Positions 8,912 through 16,295 of a stretch of DNA of 29,532 nt are shown one piece after another (position 1 is the first letter of the stretch; the number at the start of each line of letters is the position of its first letter). Location: the NCBI GenBank assembly GCA_900549355.1, contig UROA01000003.1, positions 1 through 29,532 on the forward strand. Reading direction: 5' to 3'. The position numbers were made by a program, and so were the translations under genes. The DNA comes from an uncultured Collinsella sp. GTDB lineage: Bacteria > Actinomycetota > Coriobacteriia > Coriobacteriales > Coriobacteriaceae. The notes below the pieces were generated by a model, which was not told where the DNA came from, did no database searches, and worked only from the letters and a program-made list of their open reading frames with translations.

Positions 8912-10094
8912 CGAGAAGCGCCTCCACTCCGGGCAGGGCCTTACCCTCGACGAGCTCCATGGAAGCGCCACCACCGGTGGAGATCCAGCTCATCTTGTCG
9001 GCCAGGTTGAACTTGTTGACAGCTGCGACAGAGTCACCACCGCCGATGATCGAGGTGCAGTCAGCCTCGGCGAGAGCCTCGGCGATAGCCTGAGTGCCGT
9101 GAGCAAAGTTGTCAAACTCGAAGACGCCCATGGGGCCGTTCCAGAACACGGTCTTGGCGCCCTTGACAGCCTCGGCATAGAGCTCCTCGGTCTTGGGACC
9201 GATGTCCATACCCTCACGATCGTCGGGGATAGCGTCGGAAGCGACAACCTCGGGGACAGCGTCCTCGCCAAAGTGATCGGCAACACGGTTGTCGATGGGG
9301 AGCAGGATCTTGACACCCTTCTCCTCGGCCTTCTTGAGCATCTCGCCGGCGCGCTCGACCCAGTCCTCTTCCTTGAGGGACTGACCAACGGACAGGCCCT
9401 GAGCCAGGAAGAAGGTGTAGGCCATGCCGCCACCGATGATCAGGGTGTCAGCGGAGTCGATGAGGTGATCGAGAACGCCGATCTTGGAGGAAACCTTGGA
9501 ACCGCCGACGATGGCGACGAAGGGGCGCTCGGGCTCGGCGAAGATGCCGGTCAGCGTGTCGACCTCCTTCTCGAGCAGGAAGCCGGCGACGGCAGGCAGG
9601 TAAGCGGCGGGGCCCACGACGGAACCCTGGGCGCGGTGAGCGGTGCCGAAGGCATCGAGAACGAAGACGTCACCATAGGAAGCGAGCTTCTTGGCGATCT
9701 CGGGATCGTTCTTCTTCTCACGCTTGTCAAAACGGACGTTCTCGAGAACGAGGACCTTACCCGGCTCGACGGCGGCGACAGCCTCAGCAGCCTTCTCGCC
9801 GTAGGTGTCAGCGACAAAGGCAACGTCGAGACCAGAGAGCTCAGCGAGCTTCTTGGCGACGGGCTCGAGGGACAGCTCGGGCTGGAAGCCGGTGCCCTCG
9901 GGACGGCCGAGGTGGCTCATGAGGATGACGCGAGCGTTGTGCTCAACGAGGTAGTTGATGGTGGGCAGGGCAGCCTTGATACGAGTGGTGTCGCCAACGA
10001 CGCCATCCTTGATAGGCACGTTAAAGTCAACGCGGACGAGAACGCGCTTTCCGTCGACATCGATGTCGCGGACGGTCTTCTTGGTAAAGGCCAT
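8904..10094 (-). CDS. pgk: Phosphoglycerate kinase
   Basis: Transfers phosphate from 1,3-bisphosphoglycerate to ADP; cytosolic. 396 aa from the ATG at 10094, which gives the standard start MAFTKKTVRDIDVDGKRVL; the 12 extra upstream codons have no counterpart in the family. Substrate-binding residues Asp23, Asn25, Arg38, His61 and Arg64 (RVDFNVP and SHLGRP) and the nucleotide-side GGGDSVAAV are visible. It is transcribed downstream of gap but separated from it by a strong hairpin, so it either has its own promoter in the 57-base gap or depends on readthrough. It overlaps tpiA by 8 bases. Confidence 0.97.
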   Translation of the reverse strand: MAFTKKTVRDIDVDGKRVLVRVDFNVPIKDGVVGDTTRIKAALPTINYLVEHNARVILMSHLGRPEGTGFQPELSLEPVAKKLAELSGLDVAFVADTYGEKAAEAVAAVEPGKVLVLENVRFDKREKKNDPEIAKKLASYGDVFVLDAFGTAHRAQGSVVGPAAYLPAVAGFLLEKEVDTLTGIFAEPERPFVAIVGGSKVSSKIGVLDHLIDSADTLIIGGGMAYTFFLAQGLSVGQSLKEEDWVERAGEMLKKAEEKGVKILLPIDNRVADHFGEDAVPEVVASDAIPDDREGMDIGPKTEELYAEAVKGAKTVFWNGPMGVFEFDNFAHGTQAIAEALAEADCTSIIGGGDSVAAVNKFNLADKMSWISTGGGASMELVEGKALPGVEALLDA

Positions 10095-10117
10095 GTTTGC
10101 TTCTACCTTTCGTACGT

Positions 10118-10140
10118 GTCTGCCTCCCATTACGGCAGAC
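10118..10140 (-). promoter_or_regulatory. Hairpin in pgk leader
   Basis: A 7-bp perfect stem GTCTGCC / GGCAGAC with a 9-base loop that exposes GGGAGG on the minus strand. It lies between the gap terminator and the pgk start, in a leader of only about 57 bases. It may be a 5' mRNA protecting element after processing; no known riboswitch class is recognised. Confidence 0.35.
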
Positions 10141-10150
10141 GATTTCTTAT

Positions 10151-10197
10151 AAAAAGGGCGCGACCCTAGGGTGTAAGCCCTATAAGGCCGCGCCCTT
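10151..10197 (-). terminator. Terminator-like hairpin between gap and pgk
   Basis: On the minus strand the outer stem AAGGGCGCG / CGCGCCCTT continues into a second pairing (TAGGG / CCCTA) and is followed by a run of T ending in ATAAG. It lies 38 bases after the gap stop. It has the form of a good intrinsic terminator, yet no clear promoter follows, so it may work as a partial terminator that makes gap mRNA more abundant than pgk-tpiA-gpmI mRNA. Confidence 0.8.
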
Positions 10198-10234
10198 CTT
10201 TAGACGCTCAACGAGCTATTCGCTAAAAGCTAAA

Positions 10235-11260
10235 TTAAGCAACGAACTTCTCGAAGTACTTGATGGTGCGGACCATCTGAGAGGTGTAGGAGTTCTCGTT
10301 GTCGTACCAAGAGGTGACCTGAACGAGGGTCTGGCCGTTGCCGAGGTCAGAGCACATGGTCTGAGTGGCGTCGAAGATGGAGCCGTGAGTCTCGCCGACG
10401 ATGTCGCGGGAGACGATCTGGTCCTCGTTGTAGGCGAAGGTCTCGGGGATGGTCTCGGCGTAGGCCTTCATGGCAGCGTTGACCTCGTCGACGGTGACCT
10501 TCTTGTCAACGACGGCGTAGAGGTTGGTCAGCGAGCCGGTCGGCGTCGGGACGCGCTGGGCGGCACCGATGAGCTTGCCGTTGAGCTCGGGGAGAACCAG
10601 GCCGATGGCCTTGGCAGCGCCCGTGGTGTTCGGGACGATGTTCTCGGAGCAGGCGCGAGAGCGACGGAAGTTGCCCTTGCGCTGCGGGCCGTCGAGCGGC
10701 ATCTGGTCGCCGGTGAAGGCGTGGATGGTGGTCATGATGCCGGACACGATGGGAGCGAAGTCGTTCAGACCCTTGGCCATCGGGGCGAGGCAGTTGGTGG
10801 TGCAAGAAGCAGCGGAGATGATGTTGTCCTCAGCGGTCAGCGTCTCATGGTTGACGTTGTACACGATGGTGGGCAGATCGCTGCCGGCCGGAGCGGAGAT
10901 GACGACCTTTTTGGCGCCAGCGTTGATGTGGGCCTGAGCCTTAGCCTTGCTGGTGTAGAAGCCGGTGCACTCGAGAACGACGTCGACGTCAAGGTCGCCC
11001 CAAGGCAGGTTGTTAGCGTCGGCCTCCTTGTAGATCTTGATCTCCTTGCCGTCAACGGTGATGGAATCCTCGCCAGCAACGACCTCGTGATCGCGAGCGT
11101 AGTTGCCCTGCGTGGAGTCGTACTTCAGCAGGTAAGCGAGCATATCGGGAGAGGTGAGGTCGTTGATAGCGACGATCTCGGAGCCCTCATGACCGAACAT
11201 CTGACGGAAAGCCAGACGACCGATGCGACCGAAGCCGTTAATAGCAACCTTTACTGCCAT
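10235..11260 (-). CDS. gap: Glyceraldehyde-3-phosphate dehydrogenase
   Basis: Oxidises and phosphorylates glyceraldehyde-3-phosphate to 1,3-bisphosphoglycerate with NAD+; cytosolic tetramer. 341 aa from the ATG at 11260, which has an AAAGGAG site; the 34 extra in-frame upstream codons are ignored because MAVKVAINGFGRIGR is the standard start. The Rossmann motif GFGRIGR (9-15), Asp34 in AINDL (typical of NAD preference), the catalytic Cys153 in SAASCTTN and His180 are visible. It has a promoter of its own, ends in a hairpin and follows whiA after 193 bases. No CggR-type repressor gene is adjacent. Confidence 0.97.
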   Translation of the reverse strand: MAVKVAINGFGRIGRLAFRQMFGHEGSEIVAINDLTSPDMLAYLLKYDSTQGNYARDHEVVAGEDSITVDGKEIKIYKEADANNLPWGDLDVDVVLECTGFYTSKAKAQAHINAGAKKVVISAPAGSDLPTIVYNVNHETLTAEDNIISAASCTTNCLAPMAKGLNDFAPIVSGIMTTIHAFTGDQMPLDGPQRKGNFRRSRACSENIVPNTTGAAKAIGLVLPELNGKLIGAAQRVPTPTGSLTNLYAVVDKKVTVDEVNAAMKAYAETIPETFAYNEDQIVSRDIVGETHGSIFDATQTMCSDLGNGQTLVQVTSWYDNENSYTSQMVRTIKYFEKFVA

Positions 11261-11332
11261 TGTGTCTCCTTTCGTAAGGCCCCCGCGAGCTACAGCGCCC
11301 GCCGTTGAGGCCCACAAACTAACCACTCGCCT

Positions 11333-11362
11333 AATATACCTTTTTTTTGACTTGAATTTCAC
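11333..11362 (-). promoter_or_regulatory. Candidate promoter for gap
   Basis: On the minus strand -35 GTGAAA (11357-11362, 4 of 6 consensus), an 18-base spacer containing a run of eight A, and -10 TATATT (11333-11338). The predicted start of transcription is about 65 bases before the gap ATG. An imperfect inverted repeat at 11355-11378 (AATTT + CGAG / CTCG + AAATT) overlaps the -35 box and could be an operator. Confidence 0.5.
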
Positions 11363-11394
11363 GAGAATGCTCGAAATTGAAAATCAAATTTACG

Positions 11395-11408
11395 TTAAAA
11401 CGTTTTAA
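11395..11408. promoter_or_regulatory. LacI/CcpA-like palindrome upstream of gap
   Basis: A perfect 14-base palindrome TTAAAACGTTTTAA, 33 bases upstream of the proposed gap -35 box. The central CG and flanking A/T tracts resemble operators of LacI-family regulators and differ from the low-GC Firmicutes cre consensus at two symmetric positions. The regulator is unknown. Confidence 0.4.
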
Positions 11409-11453
11409 ATACTAAAATAGCAGCTAAATCAATATATAAGTCGTTACTTCAAA

Positions 11454-12383
11454 CTACCTGTTTGCTTCAATGAGCTTTTCAAGCCGTAAAACACGATGGT
11501 AGAGGGCTGACTTCGACAAGGGAGGGTCAGCCATCTCCCCCAAATCACGCAGCGACAGATCAGGATAGCGCTCGCGCAGGTCGCAAAAGACCGCCAAGGC
11601 ATCCGGAAGCGCATCGCGAAGGCCACGCTGCTCGAGCTCATCGATAAGCGCAAGCTGATGTTGGGCAGCACCGGCGCTTCTGGTCTGGTTGGCGAGCTCG
11701 GCATTCACGCGACGGTTCACATCGTTCTTAACCAACTTGACCGCGCGCGCCTCCTCAATCTCGGCAACGCTGCGCTTGGCACCAATCAGCTTTAATAGAT
11801 GCTCGATTTCCTCGGCGCTCTTAATGTACACGGCATATGACCCCCGCCGTGCATTAACACGAGCATGGACCCCAATCTGTTCCAACAGATCGCAAAGTCC
11901 CTTGGCATATTGCTCGCCCTGCACAGCGATCTCCAAATGAAAATCGCCGCGTGGATCGGCCACGAAGCCGCCCGCGATGAGCGCGCCGCGGATATAGGCA
12001 AGTCTACAGCAAGGACGGGCAACGATATGTCGGGGTACGCCGGCGACAAGTCCTCCCCTACGGTCGAGGATACCCAGCAGAACCAAGGCCTTATCCAGGT
12101 CTGGCTGATCAGGCAAGGTGATGAGGTAGTTTCGAACCTTATGCAAGACAGATTTGCGGACGGTGAACTCCGTTTTGAGCTTAAGGATACGATGCGTCAG
12201 CGTGATCATCGTGCGCGCGACGGCTCCCGTCTCAGTCGCAACCGTCAAACGATACCGCCCAGAGCCGGCAAGCGAGAGCGTACCGCTCACGCGCGTGAGG
12301 GCGGCAAGCGTCGACAAGTCGCAGTATTCACATTCGGGTTCGCAGCGCGCAAGCTCGTCGCGCACCTCAGCGGTAAACGACAT
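11454..12383 (-). CDS. whiA: DNA-binding protein WhiA
   Basis: WhiA family protein, 309 aa. In Actinobacteria it is a sporulation or cell-division regulator; in non-sporulating species it is thought to act in cell division and chromosome segregation. The N-terminal half (about residues 1-190) is the homing-endonuclease-like LAGLIDADG fold without a nuclease site, and the C-terminal part (about 225-309) is a helix-turn-helix domain, seen as SLRDLGEMADPPLSKSALYHRVLRLEKL. The ATG at 12383 lies 6 bases after the rapZ stop. Translation is probably coupled to rapZ. No GC-rich terminator follows, so some readthrough into the gap region is possible. Confidence 0.95.
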   Translation of the reverse strand: MSFTAEVRDELARCEPECEYCDLSTLAALTRVSGTLSLAGSGRYRLTVATETGAVARTMITLTHRILKLKTEFTVRKSVLHKVRNYLITLPDQPDLDKALVLLGILDRRGGLVAGVPRHIVARPCCRLAYIRGALIAGGFVADPRGDFHLEIAVQGEQYAKGLCDLLEQIGVHARVNARRGSYAVYIKSAEEIEHLLKLIGAKRSVAEIEEARAVKLVKNDVNRRVNAELANQTRSAGAAQHQLALIDELEQRGLRDALPDALAVFCDLRERYPDLSLRDLGEMADPPLSKSALYHRVLRLEKLIEANR

Positions 12384-12389
12384 GCAGGC

Positions 12390-13292
12390 CTATGCCTTCG
12401 TGTTGGCGCGCGACAGGTCGCGGTGGGAAATGCTTACATGATACTGAGCGCCTTCCAGGTAACGGGCCGTGGCCTCGGCAATGGCAACGCTGCGGTGCTG
12501 GCCGCCCGTGCAGCCGATGGCGATAGAAAGCTGCGGCTTACCCTCCGCGATATAGCCCGGCATCACCGTATCGAGCAGCTGTGTCCAAGCCTTCCAAAAC
12601 TCCTGCGTCTTGGGATGGTCCAGAACAAAATCGGAGACCTTTTTATCGAGACCGGTCATCGTGCGCATCTCGGGATCGTAGAACGGATTGGGCAGGAAGC
12701 GGACGTCGATCATAATGTCCGCCTCGACGGGCATGCCGTGCTTAAAGCCAAACGAGAACACGTGGACGTCCATGAGCTGCTGGTCGGACAGCTCGGAAAA
12801 TGCCATACGTAGCTTGTTGCGCAGCGCAGAGGTGCGCAGACGGCTCGTGTCGATAATCATATCGGCTCGGTCGCGCACGCCCTGAAGCTGAAGGCGCTCG
12901 CGCTGAATGGCATCGGCCGTAGTCTCCCCCGGCTTGGCAATGGGATGACGGCGGCGATTTTCGCTGTAGCGACGAATCAGCACCTCGTCAGAAGCCTCCA
13001 GGAACACGATGTCGCAGCTCATCTCGCGCTCTTCGAGCGCGGCGACCGCATCGAGCAGCTCGTCAAACAGTCCCTGGCTACGCAAATCGCAGGTGACGGC
13101 GAGATGCCTGCCCACGCCCGTATTGATGCCGACGAGCTCGGCAAGCTGGGCGATGAGACGCGGAGGCAGGTTATCGATGCAAAAATAGCCCATGTCCTCG
13201 AACACGTGCATGGCCTGTGTGCGGCCTGATCCGGACATTCCGGTGATGATGACGATATCGGGGATGCGCTCCGAGCGCTCCGCCGCATCCAT
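12390..13292 (-). CDS. rapZ: RapZ/YvcJ family nucleotide-binding protein (RNase adapter)
   Basis: P-loop NTPase of the RapZ/YvcJ family; in E. coli it controls glmS mRNA decay in response to glucosamine-6-phosphate, but that role is not established for Actinobacteria. 300 aa from the ATG at 13292 (AAGGGAG 6 bases upstream); an ATG at 13310 with GGGAGG is an equally good ribosome binding context and would add 6 residues. Walker A is GMSGSGRT at residues 18-25, with Arg in place of Lys as in other actinobacterial members. The C-terminal hallmark GCTGGQHRSVAIAE is present. It is followed at once by whiA. Amino-sugar sensing would suit the nan genes next to it, but that is speculation. Confidence 0.93.
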   Translation of the reverse strand: MDAAERSERIPDIVIITGMSGSGRTQAMHVFEDMGYFCIDNLPPRLIAQLAELVGINTGVGRHLAVTCDLRSQGLFDELLDAVAALEEREMSCDIVFLEASDEVLIRRYSENRRRHPIAKPGETTADAIQRERLQLQGVRDRADMIIDTSRLRTSALRNKLRMAFSELSDQQLMDVHVFSFGFKHGMPVEADIMIDVRFLPNPFYDPEMRTMTGLDKKVSDFVLDHPKTQEFWKAWTQLLDTVMPGYIAEGKPQLSIAIGCTGGQHRSVAIAEATARYLEGAQYHVSISHRDLSRANTKA

Positions 13293-13323
13293 GGCATCTC
13301 CCTTTTGCATGTGTTGCCTCCCG

Positions 13324-13360
13324 AAAACAAGCGCGGGACCCAGCAACCCGGATCCCGCGC
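13324..13360 (-). terminator. Rho-independent terminator after nanE
   Basis: On the minus strand an 8-bp stem GCGCGGGA / TCCCGCGC with a 14-base loop is followed by TTGTTTT. It is 51 bases after nanE and only 31 bases before rapZ, so it ends the sialic acid operon but also lies in the leader of rapZ-whiA unless those genes start inside it. Confidence 0.8.
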
Positions 13361-13411
13361 GGTCAATTGCCTATATTGAGTATACCGCCCCGAGCGGATA
13401 CGAGGCCTGTC

Positions 13412-14098
13412 TTACGCCTCAAGCGCAGCCTTGAACCAACTCGTAATACTCGTGGGGTGCGTGATGGCGGTGCCGACGACAACGGCCCAGGCGCCAGCAT
13501 CGATCGCGGCGCGAGCCTCCTCGGGCGTGTGCACGCGGCCCTCGCAGATGATGGGAAGACCGGGGAATTCCTCGGTCGCCTGACGCAGGAGCGGCAGATC
13601 GGGGCCATCGGCCATGGTACAGTCGATGGCGGCGACACCGTGAGAAAGCGTGGTGGATACCAGGTCGAAGCCCATATCAACCGCACGGCGAATGTCCTCG
13701 ATGGTGGCACAATCCGCCATCAGGAGCACACCCTCCTCGTGCAGCGGGCGGAAGGTATCCTCGACCGTCTTGCCATCGGGACGCGGACGATCGGTGGCGT
13801 CGATCGCCACGATATCGGCACCGGCAGCAACGCAGGCGCGAGCGTGACGCAGCGTCGGCGTGATGTAAACGCCCTCGTGCCCATCCTTCCACAGGCCGAT
13901 AACAGGAACCTCACAGCGACCCTTAACGGCGGCAATGTCGGCAAGGCCCTGGCAGCGAATGGCGGCGGCGCCACCGAGCTCGCAAGCGCGAGACATTTGA
14001 GCCATGGTCTCGGGCGTACGAAGCGGCTCGCCCATATACGCCTGAACGCTCACGACGAGCTTGCCCTTCAGGGATTGAATCAAAGGATCGACGGTCAT
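13412..14098 (-). CDS. nanE: N-acetylmannosamine-6-phosphate 2-epimerase
   Basis: Converts ManNAc-6-P to GlcNAc-6-P, the third intracellular step of sialic acid breakdown. 228 aa, the normal length of this TIM-barrel family. The N-terminal KGKLVVSVQAYMGEPLR, the Lys71 in GLWKD, the AIDATDRPRPDG motif and Glu186 in ICEGR match the family's catalytic regions (a Lys/Glu pair in characterised NanE). The ATG at 14098 has AAAGG 9 bases upstream. It is the last gene of the cassette, 70 bases after nanK, with a hairpin between them and a terminator behind it. The product would need NagA and NagB, not seen in this window. Confidence 0.95.
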   Translation of the reverse strand: MTVDPLIQSLKGKLVVSVQAYMGEPLRTPETMAQMSRACELGGAAAIRCQGLADIAAVKGRCEVPVIGLWKDGHEGVYITPTLRHARACVAAGADIVAIDATDRPRPDGKTVEDTFRPLHEEGVLLMADCATIEDIRRAVDMGFDLVSTTLSHGVAAIDCTMADGPDLPLLRQATEEFPGLPIICEGRVHTPEEARAAIDAGAWAVVVGTAITHPTSITSWFKAALEA

Positions 14099-14122
14099 AA
14101 GGCTGTAACCTTTCTCAGAACA

Positions 14123-14151
14123 GCCTCCCGAGGCGTGTTGTCTCGGGAGGC
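14123..14151 (-). other. Intercistronic hairpin nanK-nanE
   Basis: A perfect 10-bp stem GCCTCCCGAG / CTCGGGAGGC with a 9-base loop in the 70 bases between nanK and nanE. It is followed by TGTTCTG on the minus strand, so it lacks a U-tract and looks more like an mRNA stability or processing element than a terminator. Confidence 0.6.
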
Positions 14152-14168
14152 TCCTACAGAAGATACGT

Positions 14169-15134
14169 TTACTTCAACGAGGCAAGAAGATGCTCAGCGG
14201 CACCGATGAGCGGAGCATCGCCCTCCAGAGAACCGATGAGGATCGGCGTGTCCTGAAGCGGATCGAGCGCCTGGCTGGCATAGCCCTCGTGCACCGAATC
14301 CTTCCACGTCTGCGAACGCCAATCGGGACCTTGGTGAATCACGCCGCCCGAAAGCACGATGACCTCAGGGTCCAGGATGTTAGCGAGCGAGCCCAAGCTG
14401 GCACCCAGCGCAAAGCCGGCGTCATGGATGACCTCGGTCGCCTTTGCGTCGCCCGCACGGCACAGGTCGTTCACGTCGCGACCGACCGAAGGACGGCTGG
14501 GGTCGACGCGACCGAAGCGCTCATCGTACATACGGCCAATGGAAGTGCCCGAAGCAACCGACTCCAGATGGCCGGAACGCCCGCAGGCGCAGGGAATGCC
14601 GGCGGCAGCCGAGCACTCGATGTGGCCCATATGGCCGGCAGCACCATGGAAGCCCTGCATCACGCGGCCGTTCTCGACATATGCGCCGCCGATGCCCGTG
14701 CCGATGCCCAGGCACAAGACGGAGAACTTGCCCTTGCCGACGCCCCAGTGGGCCTCGCCCAGAGCATGAGCCTGCACGTCGCCTACAACGGCAACGGGAA
14801 GACCAAGGTCCTCGCGCAGACGCGGCCCCAACTGAACGCCGGACCAGCCGGGCATGATCTCGTTGGCATACGCGATGGCGCCCGTCTTGGGATCGACGAC
14901 GCCGGCGGCACCAATGCCGACGCCAAGGACCTCGACATCGGGATTCGCCTCGAGAGCAGCCTTGATGGACGCCTCGATACGCTGGAAGACGGCCTCGCCG
15001 CCCTCTTGGGCCTCGGTGGGAACCTCGGCCTCAAAAACGGGATGGGGCACGCTACCGTCAGCCGGGTACTCCATAATGGCAGTCGCAATCTTAGTTCCGC
15101 CGATATCGACAGAGCAGACGTACTTGTTCTCCAT
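14169..15134 (-). CDS. nanK: ROK family kinase, probable N-acetylmannosamine kinase
   Basis: Likely phosphorylates ManNAc to ManNAc-6-P with ATP in the cytosol. 321 aa from the ATG at 15134 (AAGGAG 6 bases upstream); 9 further in-frame codons lie upstream but carry no good site. It has the ATP-binding DIGGTK (10-15), the catalytic Asp119 in VVGDVQAHALGE (normally ND, here GD), the GIGTGIGG loop (143-150), and the ROK zinc site with His168, Cys182 and Cys184. The third Cys of the usual CxCGxxGCxE is His189 here (CACGRSGHLE). ROK kinases vary in sugar specificity, so ManNAc is assigned from its place between nanA and nanE. Confidence 0.85.
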   Translation of the reverse strand: MENKYVCSVDIGGTKIATAIMEYPADGSVPHPVFEAEVPTEAQEGGEAVFQRIEASIKAALEANPDVEVLGVGIGAAGVVDPKTGAIAYANEIMPGWSGVQLGPRLREDLGLPVAVVGDVQAHALGEAHWGVGKGKFSVLCLGIGTGIGGAYVENGRVMQGFHGAAGHMGHIECSAAAGIPCACGRSGHLESVASGTSIGRMYDERFGRVDPSRPSVGRDVNDLCRAGDAKATEVIHDAGFALGASLGSLANILDPEVIVLSGGVIHQGPDWRSQTWKDSVHEGYASQALDPLQDTPILIGSLEGDAPLIGAAEHLLASLK

Positions 15135-15235
15135 GTCGCTCTCCTTAGGAGATAAAAACAACTACAGGAAATGCGCCGTCAGGCTAGCCGTCACAGCGCG
15201 GTAAAGGTTTTCCAGGTGCCCGAGGTTGGGGTGAA

Positions 15236-15275
15236 AGTGGTCGGGCGTTGACCTAATGGGTCACGCCCGACCACT
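15236..15275 (-). terminator. Strong hairpin between nanA and nanK
   Basis: A 13-bp perfect stem AGTGGTCGGGCGT / ACGCCCGACCACT extended by an inner TGACC / GGTCA-like pairing, with a small loop. On the minus strand it is followed by only TTTCACC, so it is probably a partial terminator or a block to 3' exonucleases. The rest of the 172-base gap before nanK shows no clear promoter. Confidence 0.6.
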
Positions 15276-15306
15276 TGAGCCCCAAGATCGGGTGCCCGGG
15301 GAAGCT

Positions 15307-16227
15307 TTACAGGAGACCGTTGTCCTGGAGGACCTTCCTAATCGCCTCGACGTTCTCGCCGGTCATGGCCTTCACCGGGCGCGGCATGGTCGGGCTGTCG
15401 AAGATGCCCATGAGGTTCATAGCGGTCTTGAAGGCGCCGACGCCACCGGCATAGCCCTGGACGCCCGAGGTGACATCCCAGATGTGCGAAATCTCATTGA
15501 GGCGATCCTGCTCGGCCTTGACGGTAGCCCAGTCACCAGCCTGAGCGGCCTTCCACTGACGCACGTAGCCCTCGGGCTCAACGTTGGCGAGACCCGGGAC
15601 GGAACCGTCGGCGCCACCGAGGTAGGCGCCGTCGACAACAACCTCGTGACCGGTGAGAATGCTCATCGGATGGCCGTTCTTCTCGTTCTCCTGAACGAGG
15701 TAGCGGAACGAGATGTCATCACCGGAGGAATCCTTGACGCCAGCAAGGACGCCCTCGGCGCCGAGCTTGGCAAGGAGCTTCCAGGGGAGTTTGGTGTGAA
15801 CGCAGACGGGAATGTCATAGGCAAAGATGGGCAGGTCGAGCTCCTCGTGCAGGATGCGGAAGTGCTCCTCGACCTCGGTCATGCCCTGCAGGGCATAGAA
15901 CGGGCAGGTGGCGACAAGCGCATCGGCGCCCAGCTCCTGAGCGACCTTGCCGTGCTCGATCATGCGCTCGGTCTCGGTATCGATGATGCCGACCAGAACG
16001 GGAACGCGGTGGTCGACGATACGGACGGCCTCGGCGATAATCTGGCGACGGCGCTCGTCGGTGGAGAAGACGACCTCGCCCGAGGATCCCAGGAAGAACA
16101 GTCCATCGACGCCGGCGTCGATCATGCGGTTGATGCTGCGCTCAAAGGAGACAACATCGAGCTGGTGATCTTCGGTATCGGGAACAACGACGGGAGGGAT
16201 AACGCCGGTGAATTTCTGAGTTGCCAC
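15307..16227 (-). CDS. nanA: N-acetylneuraminate lyase (DHDPS/NAL family)
   Basis: Probably cleaves N-acetylneuraminate to ManNAc and pyruvate through a Schiff base. 306 aa from a GTG start at 16227, chosen because AAGGAG lies 6 bases before it and the protein then begins with the family motif TGVIPPVVVP; the 28 upstream in-frame codons are low-quality sequence. GSSGE at 47-51, Tyr137 (AYDIP) and Lys165 (GVKDSSGD) are visible; Tyr137 and Lys165 have the same numbers as the catalytic residues of E. coli NanA. Other DHDPS-family aldolases share these motifs, so the substrate rests on nanK, nanE and the transporter beside it. Confidence 0.82.
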   Translation of the reverse strand: MATQKFTGVIPPVVVPDTEDHQLDVVSFERSINRMIDAGVDGLFFLGSSGEVVFSTDERRRQIIAEAVRIVDHRVPVLVGIIDTETERMIEHGKVAQELGADALVATCPFYALQGMTEVEEHFRILHEELDLPIFAYDIPVCVHTKLPWKLLAKLGAEGVLAGVKDSSGDDISFRYLVQENEKNGHPMSILTGHEVVVDGAYLGGADGSVPGLANVEPEGYVRQWKAAQAGDWATVKAEQDRLNEISHIWDVTSGVQGYAGGVGAFKTAMNLMGIFDSPTMPRPVKAMTGENVEAIRKVLQDNGLL

Positions 16228-16250
16228 AAGAATCTCCTTAGTTGTCTGGC

Positions 16251-16269
16251 GGGCGGCCCTATGCCGCCC
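16251..16269 (-). other. Short hairpin just upstream of nanA
   Basis: A 7-bp perfect GC stem GGGCGGC / GCCGCCC with a 5-base loop, 24 bases before the nanA GTG start and 27 bases after the preceding stop. No U-tract follows. It may mark an mRNA segment boundary. Confidence 0.45.
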
Positions 16270-16295
16270 ACTCTTGTTGGCAGTGTCCAGGCTGT

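Noticed and set aside
8912..8974. Longer N-terminus of triosephosphate isomerase
   Set aside because: The extra 21 codons lie inside pgk, do not resemble the family and are bypassed by an ATG with its own GGAGG site.
15307..16227. Dihydrodipicolinate synthase (dapA) instead of nanA
   Set aside because: The family motifs alone would allow it, but the place between the sialic transporter and nanK-nanE, and GSSGE in place of the typical DapA GTTGE, favour the lyase.
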